Positions 1 to 6,356 of a DNA stretch of 6,721 nt are shown piece by piece. The notes under the pieces are model-generated. The model was not told the origin of the DNA. It did no database searches and worked only from the letters and a program-made list of their open reading frames with translations. The stretch comes from Pseudomonadota bacterium (lineage in GTDB: Bacteria; Pseudomonadota; Alphaproteobacteria; Rhizobiales; Hyphomicrobiaceae), in contig QGVC01000199.1 in the NCBI GenBank assembly GCA_003242645.1, positions 1-6,721 of the forward strand. Reading direction: 5' to 3'. The position numbers and the translations under genes are program-made. The number at the start of each line of letters is the position of its first letter. Position 1 is the first letter of the stretch.

Positions 1-1214
1 ACGTTGACGCTGCCGTCCGGGACATCATCGCGGACGTCATCGCGCGGGGCGATGACGCGCTCATCGAGCTGACACGCCGGTTCGATCGGCTCGACCTCAC
101 CGCCCAGAACTTGCGCGTTGCATCAGAGGAGATCGAAGGGGCCTTTCGCACCGCCAATCCCGATGTGATTGCGGCCCTTCACTTTGCCCACGATCGAATC
201 CGCGCCTATCACGAGCGTCAGCTTCCCGAAAATTTGCGCTACACGGACTCCGTTGGTGCGGAGCTCGGTCACCGTTGGACGCCGGTCGAATCGGTGGGGC
301 TGTACGTGCCTGGCGGCCTCGCCTCCTATCCCAGCTCCGTGCTGATGAATGCCGTGCCCGCCAAGGTCGCCGGCGTGCCAAGGATTGCGATGGTAGTTCC
401 CTCACCCGGCGGAGAGCTGAACCCACTTGTCCTGGCAGCGGCCCACATTGCCGGTGTTGATGAGATCTACCGCGTTGGAGGGGCGCAGGCCGTTGCCGCG
501 CTCGCCTATGGCACGGCGACGATCCGGCCCGTCGCGAAAATCGTCGGTCCCGGGAATGCCTACGTGGCGGCAGCGAAGCGCCAGGTTTTCGGCATCGTGG
601 GCATCGACTCGATCGCGGGGCCCTCCGAGGTCCTGATCATCGCCGATCGCGACAACGATCCGGAGTGGATCGCGGCGGATCTCCTCGCCCAGGCAGAGCA
701 CGACGTTGCGGCCCAGTCCATCCTGATGACGGATGATGCCGGGTTCGCGGACGCGGTGTGTGCCGCCGTCGATCGGCAGCTTCGCGGGCTGCCGCGCAGC
801 AGCATCGCTGGCGAGAGCTGGAGCACCTTCGGTGCGGTGATCGTGCTTCGTTCGCTGGACGAGGCGCCGCCGCTCGCCGATCGGATTGCAGCCGAGCACT
901 TGGAAATCGCTACTCGGGATCCTGAGTCTCTCGCCGAGCGCATTTCCAATGCCGGCGCCATTTTCCTCGGCGCTCTGACACCCGAGGTGATCGGTGACTA
1001 CGTCGCCGGCCCGAACCACGTCCTGCCGACGGCCCGCAGCGCCCGGTTCTCCTCTGGGCTCGGCGTGCTCGATTTCATGAAAAGAACCTCAATTCTTCGC
1101 CTCAATGCAGCTGCACTCGAGAAGCTGTCGCCCCCGGCCATGACTCTCGCGTCTGCTGAGGGGCTCCAAGCGCACAGGCGCTCGGTCGAAATCCGGCGCT
1201 CAAGAAAAAGCTGA
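1..1214 (+). CDS. hisD: Histidinol dehydrogenase, 5'-truncated by the window edge
   Basis: HisD catalyses the last two oxidations of histidine biosynthesis, converting L-histidinol to L-histidine with two NAD+; it is a cytosolic zinc enzyme. The reading frame is open from nt 3, so the gene enters from the left. A TTG at 111 is internal, because the 36 codons before it are also HisD-like. About 403 residues are visible; the family is usually about 430, so roughly 25-30 N-terminal residues are missing. Counting nt 3-5 as residue 1, the family signature with IDSIAGPSE lies near 201-210. The expected zinc ligands are Gln230 and His233 (LLAQAEH), Asp332 (GDYVAGPNH) and His391 (EGLQAHRRS). The catalytic Glu-His pair is 298-299 (AAEHLEI). 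All key residues are present, so the enzyme should be active. The gene is followed after 11 nt by the UPF0262 gene, implying one transcript. Family assignment is near certain. Confidence 0.97.
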   Translation, partial: VDAAVRDIIADVIARGDDALIELTRRFDRLDLTAQNLRVASEEIEGAFRTANPDVIAALHFAHDRIRAYHERQLPENLRYTDSVGAELGHRWTPVESVGLYVPGGLASYPSSVLMNAVPAKVAGVPRIAMVVPSPGGELNPLVLAAAHIAGVDEIYRVGGAQAVAALAYGTATIRPVAKIVGPGNAYVAAAKRQVFGIVGIDSIAGPSEVLIIADRDNDPEWIAADLLAQAEHDVAAQSILMTDDAGFADAVCAAVDRQLRGLPRSSIAGESWSTFGAVIVLRSLDEAPPLADRIAAEHLEIATRDPESLAERISNAGAIFLGALTPEVIGDYVAGPNHVLPTARSARFSSGLGVLDFMKRTSILRLNAAALEKLSPPAMTLASAEGLQAHRRSVEIRRSRKS

Positions 1215-1225
1215 AGATTTCCGGC

Positions 1226-1723
1226 ATGGACGCATCCCAAAACCAGCCAAGCGGGGGTACGCAGCGGCTCATTTCCATCGTTCTCGATGGGAAATCCATT
1301 CGGCGCTGCAATCCGGACATTGAGCACGAACGCGAGGTCGCGATCTATGATCTTCTCGATTGCAATACGTTCGCGCTCGAAGGGCGCGATGACGGCCCGT
1401 ACAAGCTGACGCTCAGCATCGTCGATGACCGGCTGGTATTCAGCGTCGGCAACACGAAGGTCGACCACATCGTGACCCACGTGCTGTCGCTGTCGCCGTT
1501 ACGGCGGCTGATCAAAGACTACTTCATCGTCTGCGAGAGCTATTACAACGCGATCCGCTCTGCGCCGCCCTCACGCATTCAGTCGATCGACATGGGCCGA
1601 CGCGCTCTGCACGACGAAGGCAGCCGGATTCTCATGGAGCGGCTCAAGGGCAAGATCCGGGTGGATCACGACACCGCGCGGCGGCTGTTCACGCTCGTAT
1701 GTGCGCTGCACTGGAAGGCCTGA
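1226..1723 (+). CDS. UPF0262 family protein
   Basis: This 165-residue protein matches the UPF0262 family, small alphaproteobacterial proteins of about 160 residues with no established biochemical function. Recognisable family stretches are the N-terminal [16 protein letters not shown] (about 30-45), the middle [18 protein letters not shown], then [20 protein letters not shown], and the C-terminal [20 protein letters not shown]. No signal peptide or membrane segment is visible, so it is probably cytosolic. The ATG at 1226 is preceded by a modest GAAGA ribosome binding site at 1213-1217. It sits 11 nt after hisD and 1 nt before the phosphatase ATG, so it is almost certainly cotranscribed and translationally linked with both. 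The hisD–UPF0262–phosphatase order is, from memory, conserved in Hyphomicrobiales. Family membership is seen; any role in histidine metabolism or signalling would be inference from position only. Confidence 0.93.
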   Translation: MDASQNQPSGGTQRLISIVLDGKSIRRCNPDIEHEREVAIYDLLDCNTFALEGRDDGPYKLTLSIVDDRLVFSVGNTKVDHIVTHVLSLSPLRRLIKDYFIVCESYYNAIRSAPPSRIQSIDMGRRALHDEGSRILMERLKGKIRVDHDTARRLFTLVCALHWKA

Positions 1724-1724
1724 G

Positions 1725-2186
1725 ATGGTCCAAGGGGGCGGGGAGGTACCGAGATCTGTGTTGTTCGTCTGCTCTATGAATGCAATCCGGTCACCGATGG
1801 CGGCGGCGATCCTTCGGCATCTGGCTGGCCGTCGCATTTACGTTGAGTCGGCAGGCGTGCGCGCAGGGGAGCGCGACCCGTTCGCTGAATTGGTAATGAG
1901 TGAAATCGGCATCGACATGTCTCGCCATCGGCCGCGGACCCTGAGCGACCTGGACGATACGAGCTTCGATCTCATCATCACCCTTTCGCCGGAAGCTCAT
2001 CACCAGGCCCTCGAGCTCACACGAACGATGGCGGTGGATGTCGAGTACTGGCCGACTCTCGACGTTTCGGCCGTCGTCGAGCTCGGCAATCGCGAGCAAA
2101 TTCTCGAAACATACCGCTCCGTGCGCGACAGCCTGTTCGCTCGAATCAAGCAGCGTTTTCATCTCGAAGGTGGGCCGTCCGTCTGA
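1725..2186 (+). CDS. Low-molecular-weight protein tyrosine phosphatase / arsenate reductase-like protein
   Basis: This 153-residue protein has the low-molecular-weight tyrosine phosphatase fold. The phosphate-binding loop near the N-terminus is VCSMNAIRSP, giving C16-X5-R22-S23 with the conserved Asn19; Cys16 would be the nucleophile. ESAG at 41-44 is the usual second motif. Asp113 in WPTLDVSA sits where the general-acid Asp of the DP motif is expected, but the following Pro is Val. The chosen ATG at 1725 has a good GGAAGG ribosome binding site at 1713-1718 with 6-nt spacing. An in-frame GTG at 1701 would add eight residues inside the UPF0262 gene and is less likely. Only 1 nt separates the ATG from the upstream stop, so translational coupling is expected. 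Members dephosphorylate phosphotyrosine proteins or, in related branches, reduce arsenate. No ars genes lie nearby, so a phosphatase role is the safer reading. The substrate is unknown. Confidence 0.9.
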   Translation: MVQGGGEVPRSVLFVCSMNAIRSPMAAAILRHLAGRRIYVESAGVRAGERDPFAELVMSEIGIDMSRHRPRTLSDLDDTSFDLIITLSPEAHHQALELTRTMAVDVEYWPTLDVSAVVELGNREQILETYRSVRDSLFARIKQRFHLEGGPSV

Positions 2187-2254
2187 AAACGTCGGGACAA
2201 AGCCTGTCTGCCCGGCGCGATCATCTTCCAGCCTTGAATGCCTCGCTTGAACGA

Positions 2255-2270
2255 CCGGCTATTTAGCCGG
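2255..2270. terminator. Inverted repeat between convergent genes, possible bidirectional terminator
   Basis: The sequence ccggctatttagccgg is a perfect inverted repeat: a 6-bp GC-rich stem with an ATTT loop, or a 7-bp arm with two central bases. It lies 8 nt beyond the ndvA stop on the - strand and 68 nt beyond the phosphatase stop on the + strand, the right place for a shared terminator. No run of T follows it on either strand, so it is not a canonical intrinsic terminator. It could also be a 3'-end stabilising hairpin that acts with Rho. Confidence 0.4.
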
Positions 2271-2278
2271 CAGCTCTG

Positions 2279-4054
2279 CTAGGAAACGGCCTCGGCGACG
2301 AGCGAAAGCTTCGGCTCGTCCGGCTCCTTTGGCTCCGTGAAGCCGCCCTCGGCGACCAGTCGGGCAAACAGGCCGCCCTTCCTCACCAACTCCTTGAATG
2401 TGCCGCGCTCGACAATCCGACCTTTGTCAAAAACGAGAATCTGATCGGCATTGGCCACTGTCGAAAGGCGGTGCGCGATGATGAAGGTTGTCCGGCCGCG
2501 GCGCAGAGTATCGAGCGCGCGTTTGATTTTGTTTTCGGTTTCCGTATCGAGCGCGCTGGTCGCCTCATCGAGGATAAGGATCGGTGCCTGTTTGAGAATG
2601 GCGCGCGCAATGGCAATGCGCTGGCGCTCTCCGCCGGACAGTGCGGCTCCCCTTTCACCCGCAAGGTATCCGTAGCCTCGCGGCTTACTGATGATAAATC
2701 CGTGCGCTTCGGCGAGGCGTGCGGCCTCCTCGACCTCGGCGTCGGTGGCATCCGGGCGGCCGATACGGATGTTCTCGGCGATGCTGCGATTGAAAAGGCC
2801 CGCGTCTTGGAACACCACCGCTATGGCCCGGCGGAGCGAATCCAGCGTGACGTCCCGAATATCCTGCCCATCGATCAAAATGCGCCCACAATCGGGATCG
2901 CGGAGACGCTGCAGCATCGCGAGCGTCGTCGTCTTGCCGGAGCCAGTTGGGCCGACGAGCGCGACCGTCTCGCCCGGCTTGGCCTCGAAGGTCAGATCAA
3001 AAACGCCCTGCTCGCCTTTGCCATAGCGGAAAGTAACGTTCTCATAGCGCACGTGACCCTTCACGTTCAGCAACGGTTTCGCATCCGGCCGCTCCACGAT
3101 GGCAACGGTCGCGTCGAGCAGGTCGAAGAACGATTTCAGTGTCGGAGCCTGCATGAACATGCGGGCCACGAAATTCGACAGCTGGTCCAGTTTTCCAATG
3201 AGGAGGCCGGCGAACGCCACGAAGCTCACGATTTCGCCGACAGTGACCTCGCCACGGCTGGCGAGCCACGTACCCACCGAGAAAATCGAAACCATGGTGA
3301 CCGTAGAGGCGGCGCGCGTCAGGACGTTGAGCAGCCCCCACCATGTCAGCACGGGATATTGGGCGGCGAGGAGCTGATTCATGAGATCGCGCAAAGCAGC
3401 CGCTTCCGCCGAAAGGCGCCCGTAGCTTTGCACGACAGGAATGTTGCCGATCACGTCGCCAACGCGGCCGAAAACGTCGACATAATACCGCTCGACAGAG
3501 GCCTGTCCGTCGGAGGTGCGGTAGACGACGGTGACGTTGAGAATCACGTAGATCACCGCGAGAAGGGCCAGCAGGCTGGCCAACCGCCAATCCATGTAAA
3601 TGGCTGTGGGAACGAGAAACAAAATACTGACAACCGCGGACAGCTGCTCGCGCACGAATGTCAGCCACGTGGCAAACAAAGCATCCGTGCCAGCGAGAAT
3701 GGTGCGAACAGTGGCACCCGTCCCCCGCTCGGCGAGATAGCTGATTGGCAGCGTCAGCGTGCGCTCAAAGGCGCGGCTCATTGCGGCGAGGCGCTGGCGA
3801 TGCGCGAGCCGGTCGGCTGCGACTGCGACCAGGACGCCGGCAGAAATGCCGAACATCCCAAGCACCGCCCAAATGAGAATGAGATTGAACACAGCCTCGC
3901 CGCGGGAAAGGCCGTCCACGACCCGACCGAAAAGAACCGGTTCAGCGAGCGCGACGAATGCAACACCGATGTTCGCCAGGACCAGCGAGGCCGTGTGCCA
4001 GCGCTCGGACAGAAGGAGCCCTATGGCCCGGAGATAGACGGAAATCAGCATCAT
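2279..4054 (-). CDS. ndvA: Cyclic beta-1,2-glucan exporter, ABC permease/ATPase fusion (NdvA/ChvA family)
   Basis: This 591-residue half-transporter is the size of NdvA/ChvA (about 588), inner-membrane proteins that export cyclic beta-1,2-glucan to the periplasm for osmoadaptation and host interaction. The N-terminus, with AEPVLFGRVVDGLSRG at about 37-52, closely resembles that family. A six-helix membrane domain spans about 20-290, with hydrophobic segments near 22-42, 57-80, 137-155, 158-178, 243-264 and 273-290. The nucleotide-binding domain (about 335-570) is complete: Tyr344 A-loop, Walker A GPTGSGKT 368-375, Gln416 Q-loop, LSGGE signature 472-476, Walker B ILILDE 492-497, SALD 500-503 and His528 H-loop. 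It should work as a homodimer. Two ATG codons are adjacent (4054 and 4051) and neither has a clear Shine-Dalgarno sequence, so the exact start is uncertain. No ndvB glucan synthase is in view. A related lipid or polysaccharide exporter of the same subfamily is the main alternative. Confidence 0.9.
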   Translation of the reverse strand: MMLISVYLRAIGLLLSERWHTASLVLANIGVAFVALAEPVLFGRVVDGLSRGEAVFNLILIWAVLGMFGISAGVLVAVAADRLAHRQRLAAMSRAFERTLTLPISYLAERGTGATVRTILAGTDALFATWLTFVREQLSAVVSILFLVPTAIYMDWRLASLLALLAVIYVILNVTVVYRTSDGQASVERYYVDVFGRVGDVIGNIPVVQSYGRLSAEAAALRDLMNQLLAAQYPVLTWWGLLNVLTRAASTVTMVSIFSVGTWLASRGEVTVGEIVSFVAFAGLLIGKLDQLSNFVARMFMQAPTLKSFFDLLDATVAIVERPDAKPLLNVKGHVRYENVTFRYGKGEQGVFDLTFEAKPGETVALVGPTGSGKTTTLAMLQRLRDPDCGRILIDGQDIRDVTLDSLRRAIAVVFQDAGLFNRSIAENIRIGRPDATDAEVEEAARLAEAHGFIISKPRGYGYLAGERGAALSGGERQRIAIARAILKQAPILILDEATSALDTETENKIKRALDTLRRGRTTFIIAHRLSTVANADQILVFDKGRIVERGTFKELVRKGGLFARLVAEGGFTEPKEPDEPKLSLVAEAVS

Positions 4055-5064
4055 AGCGTTGTGTCGGGAATGAGCGGCCTGAAAAAAGCGAACTCGGGCC
4101 GGAATGTCACATTCGGTTCGGAACCTCGCGCATTGCGCTGGCTAGCACCCGGAACACAAAGCGCGCGGTGTGGCAGCCTGATGGCACCTCGATAAGACGA
4201 ACGAAAACGTTGGTACGCTGTAGTGTCGCAGGCACGCTTTGGACATCTACAAACAACCAGCGGTGCCAGAACTCGTTGAATGCTACTCAATCGCCGTCGG
4301 GTCTCTTCGCCTCGATCGCAATTGCCGTGATTTGCTAATTGGGGATTCGGGCTGAGCCGGGACGGCGAGCGGTCAGCAATGGGGCGTTCTTGAGGACGAC
4401 TGTGGTCGTCAAATCGTCTTCGGGCCATTTTCCGTCTCAAACGAGAGCTGGAAATCGCCATCGACAACCGGATCGGCAGATACAACGCGCTAAAGCGCAG
4501 GTAGGTTCTCGTGGACGAAGATGTCCGCGGTGAACGTACTAAGATGATGGGAGACGCTGAGCCCAAGCTCGCATTGATTGGCGACGCTGGTCTAGGCAAT
4601 GCGGTCGCTCCATTCGGCCCCGTGTTGACGGTGAAATCGGGTGTCATGGCCGCGAGGCCAACGCGCCGGCCAGAGCCGAACCAGGAACTGACATGGGCAG
4701 CGTATGGGCTTGGCTTCCCCGCAAAAAATCAGCGCGAATGGTTAAAGTTGGCGAGCCTCAGCATGTTCTCCGAGTGTTGGAGTCAGCGGTTCATCGCGCC
4801 ATCGGGCAAACGCCGATGCCGCGAACCCAAAACCCCGCCGCGTATTGCCGCCGAGGCTGGCCTGCGTCGGTTAAGGGGCGTGAGATATGCACGGCCCAGG
4901 AGGCGCCAGGCGGGGTGGATGCTCTGTATTCCGATCGCTGCATGGTAGGATGCGCGGTGCATCGAGCGTGAGCGGGGTTCAGTCACATCAAACCGCCCAC
5001 GTTTCACGGGAGGAACGCTTGCCGATCAAGCACCGGCCAACGGGATCTGCTCCAAGTCGAGAAC
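4055..5064. other. About 1 kb without a recognisable gene, between divergent ndvA and the ribD-like gene
   Basis: I recognise no gene here. The longest open frames are 4051-4647 on the - strand (198 codons), 4511-4948 on the + strand (145 codons) and 4693-4971 on the + strand (92 codons). None resembles a known family, their third codon positions are less GC-rich by eye than those of the flanking genes, and their peptides are rich in Arg, Pro and Ser like chance frames in GC-rich DNA. Small inverted repeats occur at 4115-4125 (GGTTC-G-GAACC), 4487-4498 (gcgctaaagcgc) and 4800-4818 (CATCGG, 7-nt loop, CCGATG). The stretch must carry the promoters of both divergent flanking units, but I see no convincing -35/-10 pair, sigma-54 site or EcfG-type site. 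No tRNA or riboflavin (FMN) riboswitch motif is visible. A decayed gene or an unannotated small RNA remains possible. Confidence 0.6.
5008..5013 (+). promoter_or_regulatory. Strong Shine-Dalgarno-like GGGAGG upstream of the ribD-like gene
   Basis: GGGAGG lies 51 nt before the ribD-like ATG, too far to serve that start. It is 5 nt before a TTG at 5019 that opens a 21-codon frame ending at 5084, 20 nt inside the ribD-like gene and in a different frame. It could drive a leader peptide that couples to the gene, or it may be fortuitous. The ribD-like ATG itself has only a weak GAGA just before it. Confidence 0.25.
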
Positions 5065-5778
5065 ATGAGCGAGAGCAGGGCTGACACAATCGCAAACGAC
5101 GACCCTTGCGAAGTCATTCGGAGGGCCAGCCTCACCCAGCCATTCGTCGTGGCGCAGCTCGGGCAGTCGCTCGATGGCCGCGTCGCCACCCCGACGGGTG
5201 AAAGCCGCTGGATCAATCGCGATGCGGCGCTGGACCACCTGCATCGGCTGAGGGCCTGCGTCGATGCGGTTGTCGTCGGCATCGGCACGGTGCTGGCTGA
5301 CGATCCCCGTCTCAATGTCCGCCGGGTCAGCGGTCCGCATCCCGCTCGTGTCGTGATCGATCCGAATGGCAAGCTGCCTGTCAATGCGCAGTGCCTCGCA
5401 GAGGATGGCGCGCGCCGGATCGTGATCCGCGCGTGCGATGCGCAGGTTCCCGAGGGGGTCGAGGTGATCCGGCTGGTCTCTGGTCCGATGGGGATCGATC
5501 CGAATGAGATCGTTGCCGCGTTGTTCGACCGCGGCTTCAAGCGGCTGCTGATCGAAGGCGGCGCCCGCACTGTCTCCCGCTTCATCGATGCGGGAGCCGT
5601 GGATCGGCTGCACCTGCTCGTTGCGCCTTTGATCATTGGATCGGGACAGACGGGCCTCGCGCTCAGGCCGATCAGCCGTTTGTGCGAGGCACGGCGCCCT
5701 CGCACCCGCGTTCACCTGCTTGATGACGGCGATGTCCTTTTCGACTGCGACCTCAGAAGCGATGGGAGATCTCCATGA
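5065..5778 (+). CDS. Stand-alone RibD C-terminal-domain reductase (pyrimidine/dihydrofolate reductase-like)
   Basis: This 237-residue protein consists of a single RibD_C (dihydrofolate-reductase-fold) domain preceded by about 25 ungapped polar residues. Family motifs in order are QPFVVAQLGQSLDGRVA (25-41), GESRWI (45-50), VVGIGTVLADDPRLNVR (70-86, nucleotide-binding region), PARVVIDP (93-100), IEGGARTVSRFIDAG (163-177) and VAPLIIGSG (186-194). In riboflavin synthesis this domain uses NADPH to reduce 5-amino-6-ribosylamino-pyrimidinedione 5'-phosphate. The zinc deaminase domain of bifunctional RibD is absent, and no other rib gene is in view, so the substrate may be different. ATG 5065 is the first start codon in an open frame beginning at 4972; the ribosome binding site is weak. 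Its stop overlaps the cytochrome b561 start by 4 nt (ATGA), which indicates cotranslation. Domain call is firm; a riboflavin role is uncertain. Confidence 0.88.
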   Translation: MSESRADTIANDDPCEVIRRASLTQPFVVAQLGQSLDGRVATPTGESRWINRDAALDHLHRLRACVDAVVVGIGTVLADDPRLNVRRVSGPHPARVVIDPNGKLPVNAQCLAEDGARRIVIRACDAQVPEGVEVIRLVSGPMGIDPNEIVAALFDRGFKRLLIEGGARTVSRFIDAGAVDRLHLLVAPLIIGSGQTGLALRPISRLCEARRPRTRVHLLDDGDVLFDCDLRSDGRSP

Positions 5779-6356
5779 CAGAGTACGTGCCGAACACCGA
5801 TCCCCCCGTCGAGCGCTACAGCGCCGTCGCGCGCGCGTTCCATTGGATCACCGTCGCCTTCGTCGCGGTGCAGGTTCCGATCGGGCTGGCCATGGTCTAC
5901 CGTGGCTACGACCTTAACATCTGGGATGAGACCACCAATTCGCTCTACAGCACGCACAAGCTTCTCGGCTTCATCTTGCTCTGGGTTGTGCTGGCGCGCC
6001 TTGCCTACCGGCTCGTGCACGGGGCACCCAAGCCCGAGCCGACCCTCGAGCCGTGGCAGCGGACCGGCTCCGCAATCGTCCACTGGTTGCTTTACGTCTT
6101 GCTGATTGTGCTGCCGATCCTGGGCTGGACCGGAATTTCGCTCTATCCGGCGCTCGATATCTTCGGCTTGTTCTCCTTGCCTGCGCTGACGTCAGCGAAC
6201 CAGGAGCTCGCGAACCAGGTTCTGGCCATCCATGCGTCGCTGGCCTGGCTGCTCATTGTGCTCGTCATCGGGCACGCCGGCATGGCGCTCTTCCACTACT
6301 TCGTGCGCAAGGACAACGTGCTGCGGCGGATGCTGACAGGCTTGCCTAAGCGGTAG
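5775..6356 (+). CDS. Cytochrome b561 (CybB-type, di-heme membrane protein)
   Basis: This 193-residue, four-helix inner-membrane protein belongs to the bacterial cytochrome b561 family. Hydrophobic segments lie near 21-42, 60-80, 100-122 and 150-175. Histidines at 23 (AFHWIT), 61 (STHKLLG), 153 (AIHASLAW) and 167 (VIGHAG) match the positions expected for the four axial ligands of two b hemes, by comparison with E. coli CybB. The C-terminal FHYFVRKDNVLRRM is a typical family ending. Such proteins move electrons between quinone and a periplasmic partner; E. coli CybB oxidises superoxide and reduces ubiquinone. The ATG at 5775 has GGGAG at 5764-5768 with 6-nt spacing, and its first four bases overlap the stop of the RibD-like gene. 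The pair is probably one operon. No YceI-type partner gene is in view. The 3' end overlaps an opposing gene by 11 nt. Confidence 0.93.
   Translation: MTEYVPNTDPPVERYSAVARAFHWITVAFVAVQVPIGLAMVYRGYDLNIWDETTNSLYSTHKLLGFILLWVVLARLAYRLVHGAPKPEPTLEPWQRTGSAIVHWLLYVLLIVLPILGWTGISLYPALDIFGLFSLPALTSANQELANQVLAIHASLAWLLIVLVIGHAGMALFHYFVRKDNVLRRMLTGLPKR

Noticed and set aside
402..1019. 205-codon open frame antisense to hisD
   Set aside because: It lies wholly inside a clearly identified hisD and resembles no protein family.
1701..1724. GTG at 1701 as the start of the phosphatase
   Set aside because: The ATG at 1725 has a well-spaced GGAAGG ribosome binding site and gives the usual short N-terminus before the catalytic loop.
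2471..4195. 574-codon open frame on the + strand, antisense to the ABC transporter
   Set aside because: It mirrors a complete ABC transporter with every ATPase motif on the - strand; the antisense peptide is rich in Arg, Glu, His and Gln, has no recognisable domain, and is a known artefact of GC-rich codon use.
4765..4779. LexA-like box GTTC-N7-GTTG
   Set aside because: The alphaproteobacterial SOS box is GTTC-N7-GTTC; the second half has a mismatch, and no SOS gene is adjacent.
4055..5064. FMN riboswitch upstream of the ribD-like gene
   Set aside because: None of the conserved RFN-element blocks is visible in the upstream sequence.
5091..5102. gcaaacgacgac, reminiscent of a tmRNA tag start
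   Set aside because: It lies within the start of the ribD-like coding region and no tmRNA acceptor stem or pseudoknot framework surrounds it.
5004..5715. Two overlapping - strand frames of about 230 codons opposite the ribD-like gene
   Set aside because: The + strand carries clear RibD_C motifs with a coupled downstream gene; both antisense frames are shadows.
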